A stretch of 64,000 bases of DNA from CALZFJ01 sp964459845 (GTDB lineage: Bacteria > Bacteroidota > Bacteroidia > Bacteroidales > Muribaculaceae). The notes below the pieces were generated by a model. The model worked only from the letters and a program-made list of their open reading frames with translations, ran no database searches and was not told where the DNA came from. Shown here one piece after another: positions 36,251-44,295 of the stretch. Numbering within the stretch: position 1 is the stretch's first letter; each line of letters begins with the position of its first letter. A program made the translations under genes and the position numbers. The DNA is taken from the NCBI GenBank assembly GCA_964459845.1, contig CAYWOC010000001.1, forward strand, positions 141,140-205,139, given 5' to 3'.

Positions 36251-37495
36251 ATGGAAAATCTTACCGAATTATTCCGTAAAGCTCGTAAAGCCTCGCGGAA
36301 GCTGAATCTTATCGACGAAAATCGCATAAATGACGTGCTGCGCAAGGTGGCTGATGCCGCTGTAGCACACACTCAAGATATTCTTGCCGCCAATCGTGAA
36401 GACTTGTCGCGAATGGACGCAGCCGACCCCAAATACGACCGCCTGATGCTCACCGAGCAGCGTATCGCCGACATCGCCAGCGATATGCGCCGCGTTGCTG
36501 AACTGCCGTCGCCACTGGGCAAGACACTTTCCGAATGGACTCGCCCCAACGGAATGACTATACGCAAAGTGAGCGTGCCGTTTGGAGTGATTGGAGTGAT
36601 ATATGAAGCTCGCCCCAATGTGACATTCGATGTGTTCTCGCTGTGCCTTAAAAGCGGCAATGCCGTGATTCTGAAAGGCGGACACGATGCTGCCAGCTCC
36701 AACGAGGCTATAATCAGCGTGATTCACGGCGTGCTTCAAGCCGAAGGCATCGACACTGCCACTGCCACCTTGCTGCCCCTATCGCATGATGCCACTGCCG
36801 AGATGCTGAATGCCGTGGAATATGTGGATTTGATTATTCCGCGCGGAAGCAAGAAACTTATAAACTTTGTGCGCGACAACTCTCGCGTGCCGGTAATAGA
36901 GACCGGTGCCGGGATATGCAACTGCTATTTCCACTCCAGCGGCGACTTGGAGAAAGGCAAGCGCATCATTCTGAATGCCAAGACTCGACGTGTGAGCGTG
37001 TGCAACGCCATGGACTCACTGATTATCGACCGCAGCCGACTAAGCGACCTCGCAGCTCTCACAGCTCCGCTCGCCGAGAAAAATGTGGTGATTTATGCCG
37101 ATGAAGAGGCTTACGCCGCCCTGCTCGGCAAATATCCCTATCTCGAACATGCCACCGCCGACGATTGGGGACACGAATATATGGACTACAAGATGTCGAT
37201 AAAGACCGTTGCCGGAATCGAAGAAGCACTCGAACACATAGCCGCATATTCCTCACGCCACAGCGAAAGCATCGTTGCCGACGACAAGGAGGCTTGCAGC
37301 CGATTCCAGAAAGAGGTGGATGCAGCTTGCGTATATACCAATCTGCCAACTTCGTTCACCGATGGAGGGCAATTCGGCTTCGGTGCAGAAATAGGCATTT
37401 CCACCCAGAAGCTCCACGCCCGCGGTCCTATGGCTCTCCCTGAAATCACGACCTACAAATACCTCATCGAAGGCGACGGACAAATCCGCAACTGA
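36251..37495 (+). CDS. proA: Gamma-glutamyl phosphate reductase
   Basis: It reduces glutamyl 5-phosphate to glutamate semialdehyde with NADPH, the second step of proline synthesis. From the ATG at 36251 the product is 414 residues, matching the family. An earlier in-frame start at 36209 would overlap proB and is not needed. The aldehyde-dehydrogenase-fold motifs are present: VIYEARPNVTFDVFSLCLKS, ILKGGHDAASSN, IPRGSKKLINF, IETGAGICNCYFH and the catalytic C251 in RRVSVCNAMDS. The end FGFGAEIGISTQKLHARGP is typical. The gap to the proB stop is 19 nt. The unstable intermediate is normally passed between the two enzymes. Confidence 0.96.
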   Translation: MENLTELFRKARKASRKLNLIDENRINDVLRKVADAAVAHTQDILAANREDLSRMDAADPKYDRLMLTEQRIADIASDMRRVAELPSPLGKTLSEWTRPNGMTIRKVSVPFGVIGVIYEARPNVTFDVFSLCLKSGNAVILKGGHDAASSNEAIISVIHGVLQAEGIDTATATLLPLSHDATAEMLNAVEYVDLIIPRGSKKLINFVRDNSRVPVIETGAGICNCYFHSSGDLEKGKRIILNAKTRRVSVCNAMDSLIIDRSRLSDLAALTAPLAEKNVVIYADEEAYAALLGKYPYLEHATADDWGHEYMDYKMSIKTVAGIEEALEHIAAYSSRHSESIVADDKEACSRFQKEVDAACVYTNLPTSFTDGGQFGFGAEIGISTQKLHARGPMALPEITTYKYLIEGDGQIRN

Positions 37496-37538
37496 CAATA
37501 ATAACGGGGCTGCACCATCTGCTACCGTTTTAGATAAC

Positions 37539-37585
37539 ATTATGCAAATAGGATTATTCAATTCACATAATTCTATTTGCATAAT
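37539..37585. repeat. 19-bp inverted repeat between convergent proA and xerD
   Basis: ATTATGCAAATAG (37539-37551) repeats inverted at 37573-37585. The pairing extends inward through one G-T pair and ATTAT/ATAAT, giving a 19-bp AT-rich stem with a 9-nt loop. It lacks a terminal T tract but is placed where a bidirectional terminator would be. Confidence 0.6.
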
Positions 37586-37607
37586 TGCTATTAACACGAA
37601 TCGGCAA

Positions 37608-38549
37608 TCAAAATCCGCAGCTACCATTCCTGCGATTTCGAGGATGATGCTGTAGAATCTCCTCTCGCAGACGTGTGCGGTCAATGTGTATGTAGATTTC
37701 GGTAGTGGTGATGCTCTCATGCCCGAGCATCTGCTGAATGGCACGCAAGTTTGCCCCGCCTTCAAGTAGATGTGTGGCGAATGAGTGGCGCAGTGTGTGC
37801 GGACTCACAGTTTTGTGTATTCCAGCAAGCACACACAAGTTCTTGACTATATAGAACACCATAACCCGCGACAACTGTCCGCCACGGCGGTTAAGGAAAA
37901 GCACATCCTCGCAACCGCGCTTCACAGCCAGTCTGCTGCGCGCGTCGTTGACATAGTCGCTTATGCAATCAAGGGCGATGTCTGATATAGGCACCACACG
38001 CTGCTTGTCGCCCTTGCCCAGCACCACTATGTATCCTTCGTCCTTATAAATTTGTGATATGCGCAGATTCACAAGCTCGCTCACACGCAGTCCGCAGCCA
38101 TACATTGTCTCTATAATAGCACAGTTGCGCTGCCCCTCGGGCGTATTCATGTTTATCTCACCTATCATTGCGTCTATCTCCTCCACCGTCAGCACCGGGG
38201 GAAGATGCATGCCAAGTTTGGGCGACTCAAGCAGCTCGGCTGGATTCTTTTCTATATAGCCATCAAGTTTCAGGAATCTGAAAAAACTTTTAAGCCCAGA
38301 AATTATGCGCGCTTGCGAGCGTGGCTGGATGCCAACATCTTGCAGCGTGCATACGAAGTTGTGCAAATCCGCCTCATCCACTCTGTCGATTCCTTTTCCT
38401 GCCACCTTGGCATAGTCAATGAGCTTGCGCACATCATTGGTGTAGCTCGCCAAAGTGTTGGCTGCAAGACCCTTCTGAACGCTCAAATACGCCTCATAGC
38501 TATGCATCACGCGCTCTATATCAGTTATTTCACGCATAAGCCTTTGCAA
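37608..38549 (-). CDS. xerD: Tyrosine recombinase XerD
   Basis: Together with XerC it resolves chromosome dimers at dif. The 313-residue protein has the N-terminal core-binding SAM-like domain (about 12-100) and the catalytic domain with all six active residues: R155 (GCGLRVSEL), K182 (GKGDK), H251 and R254 (HTLRHSFATHL), H277 (LGHES) and the nucleophile Y286 (TTTEIYIHID). The length is normal for chromosomal Xer proteins, with a few extra residues at the C-terminus. No phage genes or attachment-site repeats are nearby, so a housekeeping Xer is favoured over an integrase. M5 is an alternative start. Confidence 0.93.
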   Translation of the reverse strand: MQRLMREITDIERVMHSYEAYLSVQKGLAANTLASYTNDVRKLIDYAKVAGKGIDRVDEADLHNFVCTLQDVGIQPRSQARIISGLKSFFRFLKLDGYIEKNPAELLESPKLGMHLPPVLTVEEIDAMIGEINMNTPEGQRNCAIIETMYGCGLRVSELVNLRISQIYKDEGYIVVLGKGDKQRVVPISDIALDCISDYVNDARSRLAVKRGCEDVLFLNRRGGQLSRVMVFYIVKNLCVLAGIHKTVSPHTLRHSFATHLLEGGANLRAIQQMLGHESITTTEIYIHIDRTRLREEILQHHPRNRRNGSCGF

Positions 38550-38557
38550 TCAAAAAA

Positions 38558-38595
38558 GATTGCACTGCGCAGCAATTAGCCGCGCACATGCAATC
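38558..38595 (-). terminator. Terminator of the carboxynorspermidine dehydrogenase gene
   Basis: On the minus strand, GATTGCA (complement of 38589-38595) pairs with TGCAATC (38558-38564), with an inner TGCGC/GCGCA stem. It is followed by six T (complement of 38552-38557). It ends right at the start codon of xerD, so the two genes are kept apart. Confidence 0.75.
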
Positions 38596-38638
38596 CTCCA
38601 ATCTCATTATTATTTTATGCTAATAATATTTCTCTCTT

Positions 38639-39835
38639 TTATAGCTCAATATCACCATTGATGATTTCATGCCAAGGAAGCCCCTGCTTGTTAAGCACAT
38701 CAAGGAATGGATCTGGATCAAACTCCTCAACATTGTGAACGCCCGGCTTCACCCATAGTCCTTTTAAGAACATCATCGCACCGGTCATGGCTGGCACACC
38801 TGTAGTGTAGCTCACAGCCTGCATTCCAGTCTCTTTATACGCTGCCTGATGGCTGCAATTGTTGTAGATATAGTAAGTGAGAGGCTTGCCGTCCTTGCCT
38901 ATACCGCGTATGCGGCATCCGATGCTCGTCTCGCCGTCATAGTTCTCGCCAAGCTCCTGAGGATTAGGAAGCACAGCCTTCAAGAACTGCAGCGGAACAA
39001 TCTTGGTGCCGTTATAGTCAATCTCGTCGATGCGTGCCATACCTATGTCTTGGATAACACGAAGGTGTGTGAGATATTCCTGCCCGAAAGTCATCCAGAA
39101 GCGCGCGCGCTTGATGCTTGGATAATTGATTACAAGCGACTCAAGCTCCTCGTGATACAGCAAATAAGAGTCACGCGGACCAATGTTGGGATAATTCAAT
39201 TCCTTGTGTATCTCAAGAGGCTTGGTGGTAATCCACTTTCCGTCCTCATAGTAACGTCCGTTTTGGGTGATTTCGCGGATATTTATCTCTGGGTTGAAGT
39301 TGGTGGCGAAAGCCTTGTGGTGGTTGCCGGCGTTGCAATCCACGATGTCGAGATATTGCATCTCGCTGAAGTGGTGCTTTGCAGCATATGCTGTATATAC
39401 GCCCGACACTCCCGGGTCGAAACCGCAGCCGAGGATGGCAGTCAGCCCAGCCTTCTCAAAACGCTCGCGGAAAGCCCATTGCCAGCTATATTCAAAGTGA
39501 GCCACATCCTTAGGCTCATAGTTGGCAGTGTCGAGATAATTCACGCCACATTCAAGGCAAGCTTCCATTATAGTAAGGTCTTGATATGGCAAAGCCACAT
39601 TAATCACGATATTAGGCTTATGCTTCTTGAACAAAGCCACAAGTTCAGGCACACTGTCGGCATCAACTTGGTCGGTAGTGACGTTTGGCTTACCGATAGC
39701 CTTTGCCACAGCATCACATTTGCTCTTGGTGCGTGAGGCAATAACTATTTCATTGAAAACGTCGGGGTTCTGGGCACACTTGTGGGCTACCACTGTGCCT
39801 ACACCGCCGGCTCCAATAATCAAAACTTTATTCAT
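38639..39835 (-). CDS. Saccharopine dehydrogenase-family protein, probable carboxynorspermidine/carboxyspermidine dehydrogenase
   Basis: The 398-residue protein starts MNKVLIIGAGGVGTVVAHKC, an NAD(P)-binding Rossmann motif. It continues with INVALPYQDLTIMEACLECG, YLDTANYEP, ILGCGFDPGVSGVYTAYA and VDCNAGNHHKAFATNF. This pattern and length fit carboxynorspermidine dehydrogenase, which condenses an aldehyde with a diamine on the alternative spermidine route common in gut Bacteroidetes, rather than the fungal lysine enzyme. The decarboxylase partner is not in the window. It has its own promoter (39886-39915) and terminator, so it is monocistronic. Confidence 0.85.
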   Translation of the reverse strand: MNKVLIIGAGGVGTVVAHKCAQNPDVFNEIVIASRTKSKCDAVAKAIGKPNVTTDQVDADSVPELVALFKKHKPNIVINVALPYQDLTIMEACLECGVNYLDTANYEPKDVAHFEYSWQWAFRERFEKAGLTAILGCGFDPGVSGVYTAYAAKHHFSEMQYLDIVDCNAGNHHKAFATNFNPEINIREITQNGRYYEDGKWITTKPLEIHKELNYPNIGPRDSYLLYHEELESLVINYPSIKRARFWMTFGQEYLTHLRVIQDIGMARIDEIDYNGTKIVPLQFLKAVLPNPQELGENYDGETSIGCRIRGIGKDGKPLTYYIYNNCSHQAAYKETGMQAVSYTTGVPAMTGAMMFLKGLWVKPGVHNVEEFDPDPFLDVLNKQGLPWHEIINGDIEL

Positions 39836-39885
39836 TCTTTAATCAAAATTTTCTCGTTATGTGAAAATAAAAAGTTATCAATGCA

Positions 39886-39915
39886 CAAATTTACGACTTT
39901 TCCTCGACAATGCAA
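39886..39915 (-). promoter_or_regulatory. Promoter of the carboxynorspermidine dehydrogenase gene
   Basis: On the minus strand TTG (39913-39915) and TAAATTTG (39886-39893) are 19 nt apart. The leader would be about 45 nt. Confidence 0.65.
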
Positions 39916-40000
39916 CTCCCTGCTTTGTTTTGTTTCATTTTATTTTAGCCACACCCATGGCTTTTATCTAGGATTGCCGCCGCAGGAATTGAGCGGCGGC

Positions 40001-41041
40001 CTATGAAATGGTCACTTCTCCACAAAGTGAATAGCTCATATATTTCTTCACGTTCTCGCTCGGGAGCCCCATGCCGAAAAGATACATCATCTTCGTGATG
40101 GCAGCTTCGCTGGTGATGTCGTATCCGCTCACCACTCCCGCCCTCGACAGGCAGTTGCCTGTGTCGTAGAGTGCAGTGTGCACACCTCCGTTCACGCACT
40201 GCGTCACATTGAGTATCACAATTCCGCGCTTCACGGCATCACGTATCGCATCGGTGAACCACGCCTCTCCCGGGCCATTGCCGGCACCGAAGGTTTTAAG
40301 CACTATCCCCTTGATGTTTGGCGTGTTGAGCAGATAGCGCAATGTGCTTTCGAGCATCCCGGGATTAAGGTCGATGAACATCACATTAGGATCCATATTG
40401 TAGCGCACCTTAAGCGGACGCTTCGACGGCACACGATACAGCGCCTCCTCCTTAAAATGTATGCCCAAACCGATTTTTGCCAATGGCGGGTAATTATTGC
40501 TCTTGAATGCATTGAAATTGTCGGCACTCATTTTCGTGCTTCGGTTTCCGCGCCACAAATAATTTTCAAATAATATCGCCACCTCCTGCACCATAGGCTC
40601 GTCATTCTTGTCGCGGGCGGCAGCCACTTGAAGTGCTGTTATCAAGTTCTCCTCACCGTCGGTCCTCACCTCGCCGATTGGCAGTTGCGAACCAGTGATT
40701 ATGACCGGTTTGTGCAGATTTTCAAGCATGAAGCTCAGAGCCGAGGCGGTGAAAGCCATCGTGTCGGTGCCATGAAGCACCACGAAGCCGTCGAAGTTGT
40801 CATAATTCTCCTCGATTGCGGCAGCCATGTCGCTCCAGTGCGACGGCGCCATATTGGAGCTGTCGATTGGTGGATTGAACTGGATATTGTGTATTTCGTA
40901 GTCGAGCATCTTTATCTTCGGAACATTGTCGATAAGATGCGTAAAATCGAAAGGTTGCAGAGAATGTGTCACCGGATTCTCAATCATTCCGATTGTTCCG
41001 CCAGTGTATATAATCAAAATTTTTGGTTTAGGAACATTCAT
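40001..41041 (-). CDS. ansA: Type I L-asparaginase (cytosolic)
   Basis: It hydrolyses asparagine to aspartate and ammonia. From the ATG at 41041 the product is 346 residues with no signal peptide, so it is the cytosolic type I enzyme. The catalytic threonines lie in IYTGGTIGMIEN (T16 is a likely nucleophile candidate) and VVLHGTDTMAFTASAL. ITGSQLPIGEVRTDGEENL is another family block. An upstream in-frame start at 41095 would place the start codon beyond the -7 box at 41083-41090, so it is rejected. It is a single gene facing away from the AraC-type regulator. The gap to carboxynorspermidine dehydrogenase is 165 nt, so it is unlikely to form an operon with it. Confidence 0.93.
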   Translation of the reverse strand: MNVPKPKILIIYTGGTIGMIENPVTHSLQPFDFTHLIDNVPKIKMLDYEIHNIQFNPPIDSSNMAPSHWSDMAAAIEENYDNFDGFVVLHGTDTMAFTASALSFMLENLHKPVIITGSQLPIGEVRTDGEENLITALQVAAARDKNDEPMVQEVAILFENYLWRGNRSTKMSADNFNAFKSNNYPPLAKIGLGIHFKEEALYRVPSKRPLKVRYNMDPNVMFIDLNPGMLESTLRYLLNTPNIKGIVLKTFGAGNGPGEAWFTDAIRDAVKRGIVILNVTQCVNGGVHTALYDTGNCLSRAGVVSGYDITSEAAITKMMYLFGMGLPSENVKKYMSYSLCGEVTIS

Positions 41042-41082
41042 TTTTATAAAAAGTGAATTGTCGTGCTTAATGTTATTGCTCA

Positions 41083-41114
41083 CAAAATTACACATTCTGC
41101 CTTAACCGACCAAA
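41083..41114 (-). promoter_or_regulatory. Promoter of the asparaginase gene
   Basis: On the minus strand TTTG (41111-41114) and TAATTTTG (41083-41090) are 20 nt apart. The predicted start near 41077 gives a leader of about 35 nt to the ATG at 41041. Confidence 0.75.
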
Positions 41115-41256
41115 CTTTTGCCACACAATTCCGCATCCGTCACCCTATTTACGCCTTGCGGATTAGCAAAATGACAGGACCATGACTTTGATGCACAGCT
41201 CCCGTCATGCTTCAAACAGGTCATCAAGCACAATCGTCTTTTGAACTATTCCGCTA

Positions 41257-41308
41257 TCCTTATTTTGCCACGAAATAGCAAAAAGCATCTCTCGTGGCAA
41301 AATAAGGA
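41257..41308. repeat. 17-bp perfect inverted repeat with 18-nt loop
   Basis: TCCTTATTTTGCCACGA (41257-41273) and its exact inverse complement (41292-41308) flank an 18-nt loop. There is no T tract on either side, so it is not an ordinary terminator. It lies 33 nt upstream of the -33 element of the AraC-type regulator gene. Confidence 0.8.
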
Positions 41309-41340
41309 CTACAGCACGCAACAGAACGTGAATCCTTATA

Positions 41341-41370
41341 TTGTTTTGCAGAAATTTTATATTAACTTTG
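41341..41370 (+). promoter_or_regulatory. Promoter of the TPR/AraC-type regulator gene
   Basis: TTG (41341-41343) and TAACTTTG (41363-41370) are 19 nt apart. The leader is about 20 nt. Confidence 0.7.
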
Positions 41371-41396
41371 TCTCCGACTAAAATTTCTACCATAGA

Positions 41397-43286
41397 ATGA
41401 AAAAGTTCTCCTCATTACCTATTAAGGTCATAATGGCCTTAGCGGTTGCTTTCGCTTCAAGTATGACAATAAACGCACTCTCCTACAAAGATTATCTCAA
41501 CAGTGCGCGCGATAGCCTTGAGCATCTGCTCAGACGCACTCCCCACAGCGACATCAAGCGGCAAGCAGCCCTGCTCAATCACCTTTGTGACATCGACATA
41601 GAACTTGGCGACACGCTGCACCTATATCCTTGTTGGCTGGCAGCGGTCAAAACCCACGACATTGCTTCGATGGACGACCTGCTTATTCCGCTCGCCATGA
41701 GAGCTATAAAGCGTGGCCAGTCTGATTCTATCGCTGTATGGGAAAAGCGCGCCCGTGACAATATGCCGGCAGCCCTTGCCGAATGTAATATACAATACAT
41801 CAACATGATGCGCGACATAAGTGACTGGGAACACAAAGACCAGCTCGCAAAGCGCATGATAAAAGAGCAGTTGTCAATCGACCCAAAGCGGCGGCCTTAT
41901 GAGGCAATGCGTGTGCTTTACACTATGGGCATCCTTGCATCGTTCGAAGCATTCGGCAACAATGCCACAAAGCTGAAATCTTCGGCTGAATATATGCTCG
42001 AAGCTCTCGACATTGCACAGAGGCAACCTTTCGACGAGGCATTCCATTTCACTCGCCAAATTCTTATCGGACTTAGCAGCGAGAAGGTTGAATACAGCAA
42101 GCTGTATCTCAGCTTCGTGGAGAGGACTTTCCGCGAGAGATACGCCGACCGGCCTTTCTATTCACGCCGCTCGCTAATTATGGCATACGACAAACTGATT
42201 CTTATGGGAAAATCCTTGCCTCGAACCGAGCTCGACGAGTATTACAGCTCGCTGTGCAAACTTTTGAAGGAACATCCCAACAATACTCCAATACCGCTGC
42301 CATACTTCTACGCACGAGCCACCTACCGCTACAATAAAATAACAGGCAACAGGACTGAAGCCTTGCGATGGTGCGACTCCTTGATAAATGCTCCAGCCGA
42401 ATACCATCAATCGCCGCTGCCATATTATGAGGACAAAGCTGAATTGCTTGCAAGCATGAACCGTTGGCAAGAGGCATACAGAATGGAACAAATTTATTGC
42501 GCAGCAAAAGATTCTATGCAAAGTGTCAACAGCGAGGCAAAATTGGAGGAATTGCAGACACAATATGACGTTGATACACTGAAACGAAACGAAGAGGCTC
42601 GCCGCCAACAGCTAATAATTGCCATTCTCGCCGGCGCACTGGTGCTGTGCGCTCTCTGCTTCTACATATTCTACACTCGCCGCATTGCCGCCAAAAACAG
42701 GATTTTGCTGAAACAACTGCGCGAGCATGTGCATTACCTGAAAGCCGAGGCGGCTGAACGAGAGGAAGCCTACAGCTCTAAACAGAATGAAAACATAAAT
42801 GCCGTGGACACCGCCGCCGATGCCCTGCCGGCAGAAACCATCACAATAAGCAGTCCTATAAATGCCGAAACGGCAGAAGCTTCTCCCGACAAAGAAGAAA
42901 AGGCGGCTCAACCGGATGACAATGTGCCGGAGAACTCGGCAATAGTCGCTTCCCGAAAATTGTTCGACAAGCTCGACGGCTTGATGCGTGAAAAGCGGCT
43001 TTATCTCAATCCAGAGCTGAGCCGCAACGACCTTGTGTCGATGCTTGGCACGAACAAGAACAACCTTGCCGCCGCCCTTGCCGCAGGCAAACATGGCTCG
43101 GTGCTTGAATACATCAACAATTTCAGGCTCAACGAGTCGCTTCTTGTAATGGAGAAGCAGCCCGACCTGCCTCTCACTCAAGTTGCCGAAGCTGCCGGAT
43201 TCGCCGTATATTCTTCATTCTACCGCGCATTCTGCAAGCGTTTCGGAGTGAATCCTGCCGAATATCGACGCTTTTCTGCAAGCTGA
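41397..43286 (+). CDS. Membrane-spanning AraC-type regulator with periplasmic TPR sensor
   Basis: The 629-residue protein has an N-terminal signal/anchor (about 8-27), a helical periplasmic region with TPR-like repeats (about 30-400; for example EALRWCDSLINAPAEYHQSP and NRWQEAYRMEQIYCAAKD) and one transmembrane helix (about 406-427, LIIAILAGALVLCALCFYIF). A coiled coil and an acidic linker (435-525) follow, then a C-terminal AraC-type double helix-turn-helix (about 535-629, LPLTQVAEAAGFAVYSSFYRAFCKRFGVNPAEYRRF). Such proteins sense an envelope signal and bind DNA from the membrane without phosphorelay. No kinase or receiver domain is present. The adjacent secreted protease, thioredoxin and lipoprotein genes on the same strand are plausible targets (inference). 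Confidence 0.87.
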   Translation: MKKFSSLPIKVIMALAVAFASSMTINALSYKDYLNSARDSLEHLLRRTPHSDIKRQAALLNHLCDIDIELGDTLHLYPCWLAAVKTHDIASMDDLLIPLAMRAIKRGQSDSIAVWEKRARDNMPAALAECNIQYINMMRDISDWEHKDQLAKRMIKEQLSIDPKRRPYEAMRVLYTMGILASFEAFGNNATKLKSSAEYMLEALDIAQRQPFDEAFHFTRQILIGLSSEKVEYSKLYLSFVERTFRERYADRPFYSRRSLIMAYDKLILMGKSLPRTELDEYYSSLCKLLKEHPNNTPIPLPYFYARATYRYNKITGNRTEALRWCDSLINAPAEYHQSPLPYYEDKAELLASMNRWQEAYRMEQIYCAAKDSMQSVNSEAKLEELQTQYDVDTLKRNEEARRQQLIIAILAGALVLCALCFYIFYTRRIAAKNRILLKQLREHVHYLKAEAAEREEAYSSKQNENINAVDTAADALPAETITISSPINAETAEASPDKEEKAAQPDDNVPENSAIVASRKLFDKLDGLMREKRLYLNPELSRNDLVSMLGTNKNNLAAALAAGKHGSVLEYINNFRLNESLLVMEKQPDLPLTQVAEAAGFAVYSSFYRAFCKRFGVNPAEYRRFSAS

Positions 43287-43377
43287 CAGAGCATTTTTGC
43301 ACATTCGTGCCGCATTGCAATGCGTTCGTGACACGTTGCAAACGCATTCCAGTCATATTTGCAATAACTTTGCCACC

Positions 43378-43707
43378 ATGAAAACGACAGGTAACATAGC
43401 CGATGCGACCGACACTCAAAACATGGTCGATGCAGCCAGCCACAACCAATATTGGGTGACTGTGTTCTGCAACACATCTACCGATACCTATAGTGTTCAT
43501 TACAGTATTAACATCCACAATTTGCTGAGCAAACTTGCCGCCGCCACCATCCTTGTGTATGTGAAATGCTACAACGACATGTGCGACGCATTAGGGCACA
43601 AGCTGTTTTTAGACACAATATCAGCCGACACACTGAAGCGTCTAATAAAGCTGCAAAATCCTGAGCGCACCGATATGCGCAACAAGTTTGAGCAACATAT
43701 CATATAA
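43378..43707 (+). CDS. Small unrecognised cytosolic protein
   Basis: The 109-residue protein (MKTTGNIADATDTQNMVDAA to NKFEQHII) has no signal peptide. It contains a hydrophobic stretch LLSKLAAATILVYVKCY and a helical C-terminus DTLKRLIKLQNPERTDMRNK. I do not recognise it. The frame is open from 43297, but a TAACTTTG -7-like box at 43365-43372 argues that any upstream start is not used. If that box is real, translation would start at or very near the 5' end of the mRNA. ATG 43423 is a further alternative. Confidence 0.5.
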   Translation: MKTTGNIADATDTQNMVDAASHNQYWVTVFCNTSTDTYSVHYSINIHNLLSKLAAATILVYVKCYNDMCDALGHKLFLDTISADTLKRLIKLQNPERTDMRNKFEQHII

Positions 43708-43766
43708 ACTTTTAAGATTAAACTTAAAGACAAAATAAATCATTCACCTTAAAAAAGAAAGCAAAT

Positions 43767-44246
43767 ATGACATCTTTCAGATTAATTTTCGCAACAATCG
43801 CAGCAGTAGTGGCGATGATTTTAGGCACCGCAAAAGCACAAGATTTAGTAGCATACCAATCAAAAGGTCTTGGACTGAACGTGGCTGTGCCTTCGTATAT
43901 GAACTTGACAGAAGACAATAAGGAGATACTCCTCTTCCAGTCGGACAATCTGGTGTTCAGTATGCATCCCATACCTACCGAGAAATTGACCGATGACGGT
44001 ATTGCCGAGATGATTTCCGGGACAGTGACAGAAGCCGGGATGGACATCAAGACAGCTCAGACCGACAACCTGAAGACTAAAACGATGACAGGTTCTTATG
44101 TCATCGCATCCAAAGATGGAGTAAATCTCATTGTGGGTATGTGCGCTGAGGGAGAGAATGCGCCATTAGCCTATCTGTTCACTATCACCTTTGCCGACGA
44201 CAACGCCACCGATGCGGGCTGTATCCTTGGCAGCATCGAAAAATAG
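43767..44246 (+). CDS. Small secreted protein of unknown function
   Basis: The 159-residue protein has a signal peptide (MTSFRLIFATIAAVVAMILGTAKA) and a mature part of about 135 residues with alternating strands (VAYQSKGLGLNVAVPSYMNL, ILLFQSDNLVFSMHPI, GSYVIASKDGVNLIVGMCAE, LAYLFTITFADD). It resembles small periplasmic proteins of Bacteroidetes of unknown function. It ends 49 nt before the caspase-like gene and has no promoter of its own that I can see, so co-transcription with its neighbours is likely. Confidence 0.65.
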   Translation: MTSFRLIFATIAAVVAMILGTAKAQDLVAYQSKGLGLNVAVPSYMNLTEDNKEILLFQSDNLVFSMHPIPTEKLTDDGIAEMISGTVTEAGMDIKTAQTDNLKTKTMTGSYVIASKDGVNLIVGMCAEGENAPLAYLFTITFADDNATDAGCILGSIEK

Positions 44247-44295
44247 CACCCTCCTCATTGATTTATTATATCTAACCAAAATTGCAAATCATCCA

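Larger units (their letters stand above)
41042..41396. other. Divergent intergenic region between asparaginase and the AraC-type regulator
   Basis: This gap of 355 nt holds the asparaginase promoter, a 17-bp perfect inverted repeat at 41257-41308 and the regulator promoter at 41341-41370. A 62-codon minus-strand frame (41205-41393) covers the repeat and promoter and is not supported. Nothing else is recognisable in 41115-41256. Confidence 0.6.

Noticed and set aside
37608..38549. Phage or transposon integrase
   Set aside because: All motifs and the length fit a chromosomal XerD, and there are no phage genes, tRNA or flanking repeats nearby.
38849..39736. 295-residue plus-strand frame
   Set aside because: It is a shadow of the carboxynorspermidine dehydrogenase gene, which has clear motifs on the other strand.
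41205..41393. 62-residue minus-strand frame
   Set aside because: It covers an inverted repeat and the regulator promoter and has no start context or family signal.
44191..44295. Upstream start of the caspase-like protein
   Set aside because: It overlaps the preceding secreted-protein gene and hides the signal peptide starting at 44296.
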